From an uncultured Alistipes sp. (GTDB lineage: Bacteria > Bacteroidota > Bacteroidia > Bacteroidales > Rikenellaceae), in contig CALUMM010000015.1 of the NCBI GenBank assembly GCA_944321755.1, forward strand, positions 1-53,515: 53,515 nucleotides of DNA, read 5' to 3'. Of the stretch, positions 1 to 8,344 are shown in pieces (the stretch's first letter is position 1; every line of letters begins with the position of its first letter). Under the pieces are notes generated by a model that saw nothing but the letters and a program-made list of their open reading frames with translations, made no database searches and was not told the origin of the DNA. The position numbers and the translations under genes are program-made.

Positions 1-1
1 C

Positions 2-1036
2 GTCCGCGGCTGGAGCCGCTCGATCACCATCCGCGGCGCCCGCGAAAACAACCTCCGCAACATCGACGTGCGGATCGCCCTCGGCGTGATGACCTGCATC
101 ACCGGGGTCAGCGGCTCGGGAAAATCATCCCTCGCCAAGGGAATCCTCTATCCCGCCCTGCGGCGGATGCTCTACGATACGGGGCTGAAACCCGGCGATT
201 TCGACGGTCTGGAGGGCGACGTACAGTTGCTCAAGTCGGTCGAGATGGTCGACCAGAACCCCATCGGAAAGTCCTCCCGATCGAACCCCGTCACCTACAT
301 CAAGGCTTACGACGAAATCCGGAAACTCTTCGCCGACCAGCCCTATGCCCAGCACAACGGTCTCGGAGCATCGGCCTTCTCGTTCAATATCGCCGGAGGC
401 CGCTGCGAAGAGTGTCAGGGCGAAGGCGTCATCAAGGTCTCGATGCAGTTCATGGCCGATGTCGAACTGGTCTGCGAAGCCTGCGGCGGAAAACGTTTCC
501 GCGACGAAATCCTCGAAGTCAAGTACCGCGGCCGGTCGATCTACGACGTCCTGGAGATGACCATCGACGAGGCCATCGACTTCTTCGGCGAGGATCTCCG
601 CAACGCCACCTGCCGCCGCATCGTCGAACGCCTCCAGCCCCTGCAGGATGTCGGACTCGGGTACATCAAGCTCGGACAGTCGTCGTCGACCCTTTCGGGC
701 GGCGAGAGCCAGCGCGTCAAGCTCGCCTCGTTCCTCACGAAAGATGCCGCGCAGGGCGGCGTGATGTTCATCTTCGACGAACCTACCACCGGGCTCCACT
801 TCCACGACATCTCGAAGCTCCTCGCCGCGTTCAACGCCCTGATCGAACGCGGACACACGATCGTCGTCGTCGAACACAACATGGACATCATCAAGTGCGC
901 CGACTGGGTCGTGGACCTCGGACCCGAAGCCGGTGAGGAGGGTGGACGGGTCGTCTTCGAAGGTACACCCCGCGATCTGGAGCACTGTCCCGAAAGCCAC
1001 ACCGGCGACTTCCTCCGCCGCCACACCAAACGCTGA
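2..1036 (+). CDS. uvrA: UvrA excinuclease subunit A, C-terminal part (5' end outside window)
   Basis: This is the DNA damage-recognition ATPase of nucleotide excision repair, which loads UvrB on lesions in the cytoplasm. The reading frame is open from the left edge, so only about the last 345 residues are present. Visible in order are the second Walker A (GVSGSGKSS), a zinc module with CEEC and CEAC pairs about 20 residues apart, the ABC signature (LSGGESQRVKLA), Walker B (FIFDEPTTGL) and the H-loop (VVVEHN). That order is the standard C-terminal half of UvrA. The frame ends normally at a TGA, 35 bases before the next gene. Some Bacteroidota carry more than one UvrA-like protein, so which paralogue this is cannot be told from half a gene. 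Confidence 0.95.
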   Translation, partial: VRGWSRSITIRGARENNLRNIDVRIALGVMTCITGVSGSGKSSLAKGILYPALRRMLYDTGLKPGDFDGLEGDVQLLKSVEMVDQNPIGKSSRSNPVTYIKAYDEIRKLFADQPYAQHNGLGASAFSFNIAGGRCEECQGEGVIKVSMQFMADVELVCEACGGKRFRDEILEVKYRGRSIYDVLEMTIDEAIDFFGEDLRNATCRRIVERLQPLQDVGLGYIKLGQSSSTLSGGESQRVKLASFLTKDAAQGGVMFIFDEPTTGLHFHDISKLLAAFNALIERGHTIVVVEHNMDIIKCADWVVDLGPEAGEEGGRVVFEGTPRDLEHCPESHTGDFLRRHTKR

Positions 1037-1071
1037 ACCCGCCCGGAGGGTTCATCCCAAAGCTGAAACGC

Positions 1072-2289
1072 ATGATCGAATTCCATACCTATCAACTTCC
1101 CAACGGAATCCGCGGCATTCACCGTCAGGTGCGCGGATCGGTGGCCCACTGTGCACTGGTCATCGGCGCCGGAAGCCGCGACGAACTCCCCACGGAGTAC
1201 GGACTGGCCCACTTCACCGAGCACGCCTTCTTCAAGGGCACCGAGCGCCGCCGCGCCTGGCAGGTCAACTGCCGCCTCGAAAACCTCGGCGGCGAACTCA
1301 ACGCATTCACCACCAAGGAGGACACGACGATTCACGCCACGACCCTCCGCGGCGACTTCCCGAAGGCCGCCGAGCTGATTGCCGACATCGCCTTCCATTC
1401 GACCTTCCCCGATCGGGAGCTCGAACGCGAAAAGGAGGTCATCGTCGACGAGATAAACACCTACAAGGATTCGCCCGCCGATCTGATCTACGACACCTTC
1501 GAGGACCTGCTGTTCGAGGGCTCGCAGTTGGGGCACAACATCCTCGGCCGCAAGGCCGCCCTGGCCCGCTACAACGGCGACGCCATCCGCGCCTTCACCC
1601 GGCGGATGCACACCACCGACCGCATGGTCTTCTCCTCGATCGGCAACTTCTCGCCCCGGGTGGCCGAGGCCGTCGCGGCGCGTTACTTCGGCGAACAGAC
1701 CCCCACCGTATGCCGCAGCGAAAGGGTAGTGCCGGGGCCCTGCGCGGCGTTCGAAAAGAGCGTCGTGAAGCACACCCACCAGACCCACTGCATCATCGGC
1801 GGCCGGGCCTACGGAATCGCCGAAGAGCGCCGTCTGCCCTTGGCCCTCGTGGTCAATATCCTCGGGGGGCCCTGCGCCAATTCGCTGCTGAATGTCGTCG
1901 TGCGCGAAAAACACGGACTGTCGTACAACATCGAATCCTCCTACACCCCCTATGGCGATACGGGCATCGTGGCGATCTACTTCAGCTCCGAGCACGGCAA
2001 TGCCGAGCAGTGCATCGAATTGATCGAAGGGCAGTTGCGGAGGCTGCGCACCCAGCCCCTCACCAGCCGCCAGCTCTCGATGGCCAAGAAGCAGTTCATC
2101 GCCCAACTGGCCATTTCGAGCGAAAGCAACGAAAGCTACATGCTCAGCGCCGGGAAGAGCCTGCTGACCCACGACGAAATCGACACCATGGAGCAGGTCT
2201 ACGCCAAAGTCCGCGAACTGACCGCCACGCAACTCACCGAAGTCGCCGAGGAGGTCTTTTCGGGGATGTCGCGCCTCATTTACAAATAG
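1072..2289 (+). CDS. M16 family zinc metallopeptidase
   Basis: A 405-residue insulinase-type (M16) peptidase. The inverted zinc motif HFTEH is at residues 47-51, followed by the distal glutamate region around EKEVIVDEI. The length fits a single two-domain M16B chain such as processing-peptidase-like proteins, with a catalytic N-terminal half and a C-terminal half that forms the other side of the clamshell. No signal peptide is evident, so it is probably cytoplasmic. It follows uvrA at 35 bases and precedes an O-methyltransferase by 5 bases, which suggests co-transcription of the latter pair. The substrate is unknown; this class usually degrades or processes short peptides. Confidence 0.9.
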   Translation: MIEFHTYQLPNGIRGIHRQVRGSVAHCALVIGAGSRDELPTEYGLAHFTEHAFFKGTERRRAWQVNCRLENLGGELNAFTTKEDTTIHATTLRGDFPKAAELIADIAFHSTFPDRELEREKEVIVDEINTYKDSPADLIYDTFEDLLFEGSQLGHNILGRKAALARYNGDAIRAFTRRMHTTDRMVFSSIGNFSPRVAEAVAARYFGEQTPTVCRSERVVPGPCAAFEKSVVKHTHQTHCIIGGRAYGIAEERRLPLALVVNILGGPCANSLLNVVVREKHGLSYNIESSYTPYGDTGIVAIYFSSEHGNAEQCIELIEGQLRRLRTQPLTSRQLSMAKKQFIAQLAISSESNESYMLSAGKSLLTHDEIDTMEQVYAKVRELTATQLTEVAEEVFSGMSRLIYK

Positions 2290-2294
2290 ACCGC

Positions 2295-2942
2295 ATGGAC
2301 GCACTCGAACGATACGTGCACGAACATTCGGCGCCCGAAGAGGAGCTGTTGCATGAGCTGGACCGCGAAACCAACCTCCGCGCCGTGGCGCCCCGCATGT
2401 TGTCGGGACACATTCAGGGCCGGATGCTCGAAATGATCGTCCGGATGATCCGACCCCGCCGGGTATTGGAGATCGGGACCTTCACGGGCTATTCGGCCCT
2501 CTCGATGGCCGCAGGACTCGAAGACGAAGCCCGGTTGGACACCATCGAGGTCGACGACGAACTGGAAGAGTTCACCCAATCGTGGTTCGACCGCTCCGAA
2601 CATGGCCGCAAGATCCGGTTTCACATCGGCTCGGCACTCGACATCGCCCCCCGACTCGGCGAGGTCTACGACCTCGTGTTCATCGACGGCGACAAGCGCG
2701 AATACCCCGACTACTACCGGATGCTGATGGGCGACAACGACGGCAAGCCGTTGGTACACAGCGGGTCGGTACTCATTGCCGACAATATTCTCTGGTCGGG
2801 GAAGGTCGTGCAGCCCGTGGCGCACGGAGACCGTCACACGCAGGCCCTGTTGGAGTTCAACCGCATGGTCGTCGAGGATCCCCGCGTCGAGAATGTCATC
2901 GTGCCCCTGCGCGACGGGCTGAATCTCATAAGAATAAAATAG
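2295..2942 (+). CDS. Class I SAM-dependent O-methyltransferase
   Basis: A 215-residue Rossmann-fold methyltransferase of the O-methyltransferase family 3 type (relatives include YrrM/TrmR and catechol methyltransferases). Motif I is VLEIGTFTGYSAL, followed by the acidic residues of motif II (DTIEVDDE) and a metal-binding region around VFIDGDKREYPDYY. The ATG at 2295 is chosen because it lies 5 bases after the stop of the M16 peptidase and starts the conserved helical N-terminus. A longer open frame upstream overlaps the peptidase and is a shadow. The substrate may be a small molecule or a tRNA wobble uridine; the sequence alone does not decide. The next gene begins 5 bases downstream, so these three genes look like one operon. 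Confidence 0.88.
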   Translation: MDALERYVHEHSAPEEELLHELDRETNLRAVAPRMLSGHIQGRMLEMIVRMIRPRRVLEIGTFTGYSALSMAAGLEDEARLDTIEVDDELEEFTQSWFDRSEHGRKIRFHIGSALDIAPRLGEVYDLVFIDGDKREYPDYYRMLMGDNDGKPLVHSGSVLIADNILWSGKVVQPVAHGDRHTQALLEFNRMVVEDPRVENVIVPLRDGLNLIRIK

Positions 2943-2947
2943 GAAAG

Positions 2948-3274
2948 ATGGAGATCAAGGAATTGCAGGAAAAGGTAGACGCCTGGATCAAGCAATACGG
3001 CGTGCGTTACTTCTCGGAGCTGACCAACATGGCCTGTCTCACGGAAGAGGTGGGGGAGTTGGCCCGCGTCATGGCCCGCACCTACGGCGACCAGTCGTTC
3101 AAGGCCGACGAAAAGGCCAACCTCGCCGATGAAATGGCCGACGTGTTATGGGTGTTGGTCTGTCTGGCCAACCAGACCGGCGTCGACCTCACCGCCGCCG
3201 TCGAGGCCAATTTCGCCAAGAAAACCGCCCGCGACAAGGAGCGCCATCTCCACAATCCCAAACTCAACGACTAA
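2948..3274 (+). CDS. MazG-like nucleotide pyrophosphohydrolase
   Basis: A 108-residue all-alpha NTP pyrophosphatase of the MazG-like superfamily. It shows the metal-binding pattern EEVGEL and, in the second helix pair, DEMADVLWVL (the EExxE plus ExxD arrangement). Such proteins hydrolyse nucleoside triphosphates, often non-canonical ones, to monophosphate and pyrophosphate. The start ATG at 2948 is 5 bases after the methyltransferase stop, so it is the last gene of that small operon. A longer open frame from 2582 lies inside the methyltransferase gene and was not used. The sequence after the stop is the structured intergenic region described next. Confidence 0.9.
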   Translation: MEIKELQEKVDAWIKQYGVRYFSELTNMACLTEEVGELARVMARTYGDQSFKADEKANLADEMADVLWVLVCLANQTGVDLTAAVEANFAKKTARDKERHLHNPKLND

Positions 3275-3278
3275 AGGG

Positions 3279-3695
3279 GCTTTTTGGTTCGCCCCCTCCC
3301 AAAAAACCGCCCGCCTAAGAGCCGGGGTTTTGAGGCTGCGGAACCTTTAGCGGTTTCCAAATCGTGAATCCGCATACGACCGACCGTCGGGAGCGGAGAT
3401 TTGCTTCCGATCCTTTCAACATCCCTTCGCCCCTAAAACCCCTTTCTTAAAGGGGCACCTTTTGGTGCCAAAAGGTGCCACCAAAACCATCCGCAAATCG
3501 TTCTCTGCGGCATCGTCTTCCGGATTGTGTTGAGCGGGTGCAGAAAGATCAAGCCTTTTCAGCCTCCCGCTCCGGGCTCACAATCCGGAAGACGATGTGA
3601 ATCCGCTTCGAACGAGAATGCGGAACCGGATCGGAAACACGTCACTCGCTCCATCGCCCTAAAACCCGGCTCTTAGCCGGGGCGAACAAAAAAGC
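3279..3695. repeat. Intergenic element bounded by inverted modules with nested stem-loops
   Basis: No gene is seen between 3275 and 3796. The ends are inverted copies of a two-part module: 3279-3295 pairs with 3679-3695, and 3315-3331 pairs with 3661-3676 (CTAAGAGCCGGG core). In the middle, 3511-3529 and 3579-3597 form a perfect 19-base inverted repeat, extended by a 7-base inner arm (3532-3538 with 3566-3572). Between these lies a hairpin at 3439-3455 (CCCCTTT arm) and overlapping hairpins built from GGCACC at 3454-3479. The arrangement could be a MITE-like element, a structured RNA or a compound terminator; the sequence does not decide. Confidence 0.7.
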
Positions 3696-3730
3696 GCCAA
3701 AACCCAACGGCGGACAACACGGAAAGCCAG

Positions 3731-3770
3731 AAAAAAAGAGAGGCTTCCCCTGACGGAAAGCCCCTCTCTT
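3731..3770 (-). terminator. Rho-independent terminator of the phosphohexomutase gene
   Basis: On the minus strand a GC-containing stem (AAGAGAGGGGCTTTCC pairing imperfectly with GGGGAAGCCTCTCTT) is followed by a run of T. It lies just downstream of the mutase stop codon. Confidence 0.75.
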
Positions 3771-3796
3771 CTGATATCCGGGATACCCGGGTGTGT

Positions 3797-5539
3797 TTAT
3801 TCCAATTTGAGATCCTTCTTGATACCCTCGATCTTGGCATCCAGCTCGGCCAGCACCTTGTCATAGTCCGCTACCGACGGAAGCGCAGCCTTCACGCCGA
3901 AATAGAACTTGATCTTCGGCTCCGTGCCCGAAGGACGCACCGATACCTTCGTCCCGTCCTCCGTGAACCACTGAAGCACGTTGCTGCGATCCTGATCGAT
4001 TGCCGTCTTCGTGCCCGTCTTCACGTCGGTCGTCTCCAGCGTCTGGAAATCGTTGATCAGCACGACCGGCGAGCCCAGGATCGTCTTCGGCGGGTTCGAA
4101 CGGAAGTCCACCATCATCTGCTGGATCAACTCGGCACCCTCCTTGCCCTTGCGGACTACCGACACGAGCCCCTCGCGGAAGAAACCGTACTTCACGTAGA
4201 GCTCCTGCAGCCACTCGTAGAGCGTCAGACCCATCGTATCCTTGGCCCATGCCGCAGCCTCCGCAGCCAGCGAGCACGCCGAAACCGCATCCTTGTCACG
4301 CACGTAGTCGCCGCCCAGATAGCCGAACGACTCCTCGCCGCCGCCGATATACTTCGTCTTGCCCTCGTTCTCGCGGATGATCTTCGCAATGTACTTGAAG
4401 CCCGTCAGGCAGTCGTAGCACTTCACACCGAAATGCTCCGCTACGGCATTGGCCATCTGCGACGTCACGATCGTCTTCACCACGTACTGCTTCCCGTCCA
4501 GAAGCCCACGCTCGGCCCAGCGCGTCAGCTGGTAGCTCATCAGCAGAACCAGCGTCTGGTTGCCGTTCAGCAGCACGTATTCGCCCTTCTTGTTACGCAG
4601 GGCCACGCCGATACGGTCCGAGTCGGGGTCCGTAGCCAGCACCAGGTCGGCACCCTCCTTCGCAGCCAGGTCGATCGCCATCGACATCGTCTTGCGCTCC
4701 TCCGGGTTCGGGGACTCTACCGTCGGGAAGTTGCCGTCGACAACCGACTGCTCCTTGACCATAATGACGTTCGTGAAGCCGAACTTCTTCAGCGACGCCG
4801 GAACCAGGCGCACGCCCGCGCCGTGCATCGGCGAGTAGACGATCTTCATGTCGTGGTACTTCGCAACGCTCTCCGGCGACAACGACAGTTCGTGGATCCG
4901 GTTCAGGTAGATCTCGTCGAACTTCTCGTCCAGGATCGTGATCTTCTCCGGATGCAGACCCGTAAGCACCATATCCACGTCGGTGATCTTCTCCACCTCG
5001 GCGATGATGTTCTTGTCATGCGGGGCCGTCACCTGCGCACCGTCCGTCCAGTAGGCCTTGTAGCCGTTGTACTCCTTGGGGTTGTGCGACGCCGTAACCA
5101 CCACGCCCGAGTGGCATTTCAGTTCGCGGATCGCAAAGCTCAGCTCCGGCGTCGGACGCAGCGCGTCGAAGAGGTAAACCTCAAAGCCGTTCGAGGCGAA
5201 AATGTCCGCCACACGCTCGGCGAACATCCGCGAATTGTTCCGGCTGTCGTGCGCAACGGCAACGCGCACCTGCTCTCCCGCAAAGTTCTTTTTCAGGTAG
5301 TTCGAAAGACCCTGCGTAGCGGCACCTACCGTATAGACGTTCATGCGGTTCGAGCCCACGCCCATGATCCCGCGAAGACCGCCCGTCCCGAATTCCAAAT
5401 CCTTGTAGAAACTCTCGACAAGCTCCTTCATATCATTGTCCATCAGATACTTGACCTGCTTCTTCGTCTCTTCGTCGTAGTGTCCGTCAAGCCACGTCTG
5501 GGCCTTTTTCAGAACCATTTGTTCCAGTTCGTTTGCCAT
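3797..5539 (-). CDS. Phosphoglucomutase/phosphomannomutase (alpha-D-phosphohexomutase)
   Basis: A 580-residue phosphosugar mutase that interconverts hexose 1- and 6-phosphates, feeding glycogen and cell-surface glycan synthesis. All four hallmark loops are visible: the phosphoserine loop TASHNPKEYNG, the metal loop DPDSDRIG, the sugar loop GGGEESFGYL and the phosphate loop RPSGTEPKIKFYF. The length matches the PgcA-type alpha-phosphoglucomutases of about 580 residues rather than the shorter GlmM type. It is transcribed away from dnaA across a shared 227-base AT-rich region and ends in its own terminator. Glucose or mannose preference cannot be assigned from motifs alone. Confidence 0.93.
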   Translation of the reverse strand: MANELEQMVLKKAQTWLDGHYDEETKKQVKYLMDNDMKELVESFYKDLEFGTGGLRGIMGVGSNRMNVYTVGAATQGLSNYLKKNFAGEQVRVAVAHDSRNNSRMFAERVADIFASNGFEVYLFDALRPTPELSFAIRELKCHSGVVVTASHNPKEYNGYKAYWTDGAQVTAPHDKNIIAEVEKITDVDMVLTGLHPEKITILDEKFDEIYLNRIHELSLSPESVAKYHDMKIVYSPMHGAGVRLVPASLKKFGFTNVIMVKEQSVVDGNFPTVESPNPEERKTMSMAIDLAAKEGADLVLATDPDSDRIGVALRNKKGEYVLLNGNQTLVLLMSYQLTRWAERGLLDGKQYVVKTIVTSQMANAVAEHFGVKCYDCLTGFKYIAKIIRENEGKTKYIGGGEESFGYLGGDYVRDKDAVSACSLAAEAAAWAKDTMGLTLYEWLQELYVKYGFFREGLVSVVRKGKEGAELIQQMMVDFRSNPPKTILGSPVVLINDFQTLETTDVKTGTKTAIDQDRSNVLQWFTEDGTKVSVRPSGTEPKIKFYFGVKAALPSVADYDKVLAELDAKIEGIKKDLKLE

Positions 5540-5766
5540 AGTTTTTATTGGTTTTATTTATAAAATTGGTTCCATGCGTCCCAAAAATTTTATATGCAAA
5601 TATAACAAATAAAATTCGATTATTCAATATCAACAAGTTAAAATTCAACCTCCCAAAAACGTTGTTTTTCTATATATAAAAAAAGGAGATTTGCAACCCA
5701 ATTTCGAAAATCTTTTTGCAAAATTATTCACAACTTTGTCACGTCATTACAGAGTAGCCCTCGAAC
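5540..5766. promoter_or_regulatory. Divergent AT-rich region with a DnaA box (5724-5732)
   Basis: This 227-base gap separates the divergent mutase and dnaA genes and is far more AT-rich than its surroundings. TTATTCACA at 5724-5732 fits the DnaA-box consensus TTATNCACA and lies 35 bases before the dnaA start, a position suited to autoregulation. Only one good box is seen, so the region is not by itself a convincing origin. No clean -33/-7 pair was identified. Confidence 0.5.
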
Positions 5767-7179
5767 ATGTTAAACAATACGCAGACATATAGCGATATGT
5801 GGCAACACTGTCTGGACCAGATCAAGGCCCGGACCTCCGAAGAGGAGTTCCAAAAGTGGTTCCAGCCCATCGTGCCGCTCGAATTCGACGGCACGACGCT
5901 GCGTCTGAGGGTCCCCAACGAGAGCTACGTCCGACAGATCGAGAAGAACTACATCCCCTTCCTCAAACCCATCATCTCGCAACTATACGGACAGCAGACC
6001 CGGCTTCACTATGCCGTGCCCAGAGCCTCCGCGACTACCGTCCCCGTGGCCGCCGATGCCGATACCACCGCCATCAAGCGCTTCATCACGCAGACCGATA
6101 CCGCAAATATAAAAAATCCGTTCGTTTTCCCGGGGCTCAAGAAGATCAGCATCGACCCCCAGCTCAATCCGAACCTCACCTTCGCCACCTTCATCGAGGG
6201 CGAATGCAACCGTCTGGCCCGCTCGGCCGGCATGTCCGTCGCCGTGAACCCCGGAAACAACCCCTTCAACCCCTTATATATATATGGGGACTCGGGGCTC
6301 GGAAAAACGCATATCGTACAGTCCATCGGCCACGAGGTCCGCGAACGGCACCCCGAACTGCAGGTCCTCTATGTCTCGATGAACAAGTTCCAGGCTCAGT
6401 TCCAGACCGCCTACAAGAATGGTGAAATTCCCGATTTCATCCACTTCTACCAGATGATCGACGTCCTGATCATCGACGACATTCAGGAACTCACCGGAAA
6501 AACCGGCACCCAGAACGCTTTCTTCAATATCTTCAACCACCTGCAGCTGGCCGGAAAACAGCTCATCCTGACCTCCGACAAACCGCCCGTCGAGTTGAAG
6601 GATATCGAACAGCGGCTGTTGACCCGTTTCAAGTGGGGGTTGTCCGCACAGCTCAATACGCCCGACTACGACACCAAACTCAAGATCATCCGCGCCAAGG
6701 CCCAGAAGCTCGGCGCGCAGGTCTCCGACGATGTCGTGAACTACCTCGCCGACAACATCTCGGCCAATGTCCGCGAAATCGAAGGCGCCCTGTCGTCGCT
6801 CGTGGCAAACGCCTCGTTCCTCGGACGAAAGATCACCACGTCGCTCGCCAAGGAGATCCTCAAGGTCTACGTCAAGATCAACCAGAAGGAGATCACCATC
6901 GACCACATCATCCAGGTGGTTTGCGAGTACCTCGGGCTCGACTTCGAACGCTTCAACTCCACGGAGCGAACCCGCGAAATCGCTCAGGCCCGGCAGATCG
7001 CCATGTATCTGGCCAAGCAGCACACCAAGGCGCCCCTAACAACCATCGGAGCCGCCATCGGAGGCCGCAACCACGCCACGGTGCTCCACTCCTGCAAGGC
7101 CGTTTCGAACCTCCTGGAGACCGACAAGGCCTTCCGCCGCCAGGTCGAGGAGATCGAGAAAAAGGTCCTCGCCCAGTAG
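5767..7179 (+). CDS. dnaA: Chromosomal replication initiator DnaA
   Basis: A 470-residue AAA+ initiator that binds DnaA boxes and opens the replication origin. Domain I (residues 1-90) binds helicase or partners. A variable linker follows, then the AAA+ core with Walker A GDSGLGKTH, Walker B VLIIDDIQEL and the arginine-finger segment, and finally the C-terminal DNA-binding domain with the DnaA signature GGRNHATVLHSCKAV. Length and order are normal. The next base blocks downstream are a G9 tract and a short tandem repeat rather than dnaN, so the classical dnaA-dnaN operon is absent here, as is common in Bacteroidota. Confidence 0.97.
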   Translation: MLNNTQTYSDMWQHCLDQIKARTSEEEFQKWFQPIVPLEFDGTTLRLRVPNESYVRQIEKNYIPFLKPIISQLYGQQTRLHYAVPRASATTVPVAADADTTAIKRFITQTDTANIKNPFVFPGLKKISIDPQLNPNLTFATFIEGECNRLARSAGMSVAVNPGNNPFNPLYIYGDSGLGKTHIVQSIGHEVRERHPELQVLYVSMNKFQAQFQTAYKNGEIPDFIHFYQMIDVLIIDDIQELTGKTGTQNAFFNIFNHLQLAGKQLILTSDKPPVELKDIEQRLLTRFKWGLSAQLNTPDYDTKLKIIRAKAQKLGAQVSDDVVNYLADNISANVREIEGALSSLVANASFLGRKITTSLAKEILKVYVKINQKEITIDHIIQVVCEYLGLDFERFNSTERTREIAQARQIAMYLAKQHTKAPLTTIGAAIGGRNHATVLHSCKAVSNLLETDKAFRRQVEEIEKKVLAQ

Positions 7180-7181
7180 TG

Positions 7182-7281
7182 CCCGCCGGAGAGAGAGGGG
7201 GGGGGCAGCAGGAGACGGCACAGAAGCGACCCGCCGGAGAGAGGGAGGGGGCTGAAGGAGACGGCCCAGGAGCGACCCGCC
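7182..7281. repeat. Purine-rich tandem repeat (46-48 bp unit) with a G9 tract
   Basis: Units beginning CCCGCCGGAG start at 7182 and 7230, and a third partial unit starts at 7276. The first unit contains nine consecutive G at 7197-7205. The array begins immediately after the dnaA stop codon. Confidence 0.8.
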
Positions 7282-7344
7282 AAGGTGATCGAAAAGCGAA
7301 AAGCGGGTATGGCGCAAAATAACACCCGGACTGACAAAACAAAA

Positions 7345-7375
7345 TCCGTGACACAACCTGTCACGGATTTTTTTT
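7345..7375 (+). terminator. Terminator-like hairpin that also carries a possible operator
   Basis: TCCGTGACA (7345-7353) and TGTCACGGA (7359-7367) form a perfect 9-base stem followed by eight T, a good intrinsic terminator for dnaA. The motif CACAACCTGTCAC within it (7352-7364) recurs at 9585-9597. The site sits directly upstream of the -7 element of the WYL regulator gene, so it may act as both terminator and operator. Confidence 0.6.
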
Positions 7376-7377
7376 CG

Positions 7378-7385
7378 TATCTTTG
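7378..7385 (+). promoter_or_regulatory. -7 promoter element of the WYL regulator gene
   Basis: TATCTTTG matches the Bacteroidota -7 consensus TAnnTTTG and lies 36 bases before the ATG at 7421. The matching -33 TTTG is not clear. Confidence 0.6.
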
Positions 7386-7420
7386 TCTGCAAAATACAAC
7401 CGGAGGATACACCGACCACC

Positions 7421-8317
7421 ATGGACCAACCCAAGCTCGAACGGCTGCTGCGGCTCATGAAGCTGCTCACCGCCAACACCACCTACAACGTCGACCAACT
7501 GGCCGAGAGGCTTGACATGTCTCGAAGAACCGTCTACCGGTACATCGACACCTTCCGCGAGGCGGGGTTTGTCATCAAGAAGTCCGGCGACTGCATCCGC
7601 CTCGACAAGGAGTCGCCCCATTTCCGCGACATTTCGCAACTTGTCCACTTCACCGAGGAGGAGGCCGTGATCCTCAAAAACGCCATCGAGAATATCGACG
7701 ACACCAACCTCCTGAAGCAGAACCTCAAACGCAAGCTCTACTCGGTCTACGACAACCGTTCGCTCGCCGATACGGTCGTGCGCGGAAAGAACGCCCCCAA
7801 TATCCACCGCCTGATCGAGGCGATCGAGGAGCAGCGCCAAGTCACGCTCCACGGCTACCAGTCGGGGCACGGCGGCGAGGTCCGCGACCGCAGGGTAGAG
7901 CCCTTCGCCTTCACGACCAACTACGTGCAGGTCTGGTGCTACGACCTCGAAAGTCGTTCGAACAAGCTCTTCAAGACCGCCCGGATCGGCTCCGTCGAAC
8001 CTTCCGCAAACCCCTGGGAGCACGGCCCCGAACACGAAGAGGGATTTATCGACGTCTTCCGGATGCACGGCGCCGAGCGTCACCACATCCGCCTGGAGCT
8101 GGGTCTACTGGCCTACAACCTCCTGTGCGAGGAGTATCCGCTGGCCGAACGCGACATCCGCCCCCTCGGACGCGGGCGCTGGATGCTCGACACCGAGGTG
8201 GCCGGAATGGCCGGAGTCGCCAGGTTCGTCGTCGGGCTGCTCGACGACATCCGCATCGTCGAAAGCCCCGAACTGAACGACTACATCCGCAGATATATCG
8301 CTGAAAATCTCAAATAA
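7421..8317 (+). CDS. WYL-domain transcriptional regulator
   Basis: A 298-residue transcription factor. Residues 1-60 form a winged HTH of the HTH_11/DeoR type (recognition region around LDMSRRTVYRYIDTF). The C-terminal two thirds resemble a WYL ligand-binding domain, with the segment VQVWCYDLESRSNKLFKTAR and a WCX-like end. Proteins of this build sense small ligands or nucleic acid and often act on nearby genes. The ATG at 7421 follows a clear -7 element. A 13-base motif in its own leader recurs before the zinc-ribbon gene two genes downstream, which suggests autoregulation and control of that gene (inference). The ligand is unknown. Confidence 0.85.
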   Translation: MDQPKLERLLRLMKLLTANTTYNVDQLAERLDMSRRTVYRYIDTFREAGFVIKKSGDCIRLDKESPHFRDISQLVHFTEEEAVILKNAIENIDDTNLLKQNLKRKLYSVYDNRSLADTVVRGKNAPNIHRLIEAIEEQRQVTLHGYQSGHGGEVRDRRVEPFAFTTNYVQVWCYDLESRSNKLFKTARIGSVEPSANPWEHGPEHEEGFIDVFRMHGAERHHIRLELGLLAYNLLCEEYPLAERDIRPLGRGRWMLDTEVAGMAGVARFVVGLLDDIRIVESPELNDYIRRYIAENLK

Positions 8318-8344
8318 AAACCTTCCAAACTCTCCCTCACCGCC

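Noticed and set aside
541-2304. 587-residue minus-strand open frame across uvrA and the M16 peptidase
   Set aside because: Antisense to two clear genes; composition is that of a GC-rich shadow frame with no domain or signal.
3791-5563. 590-residue plus-strand open frame antisense to the phosphohexomutase
   Set aside because: Arginine- and histidine-rich shadow of a well-recognised gene.
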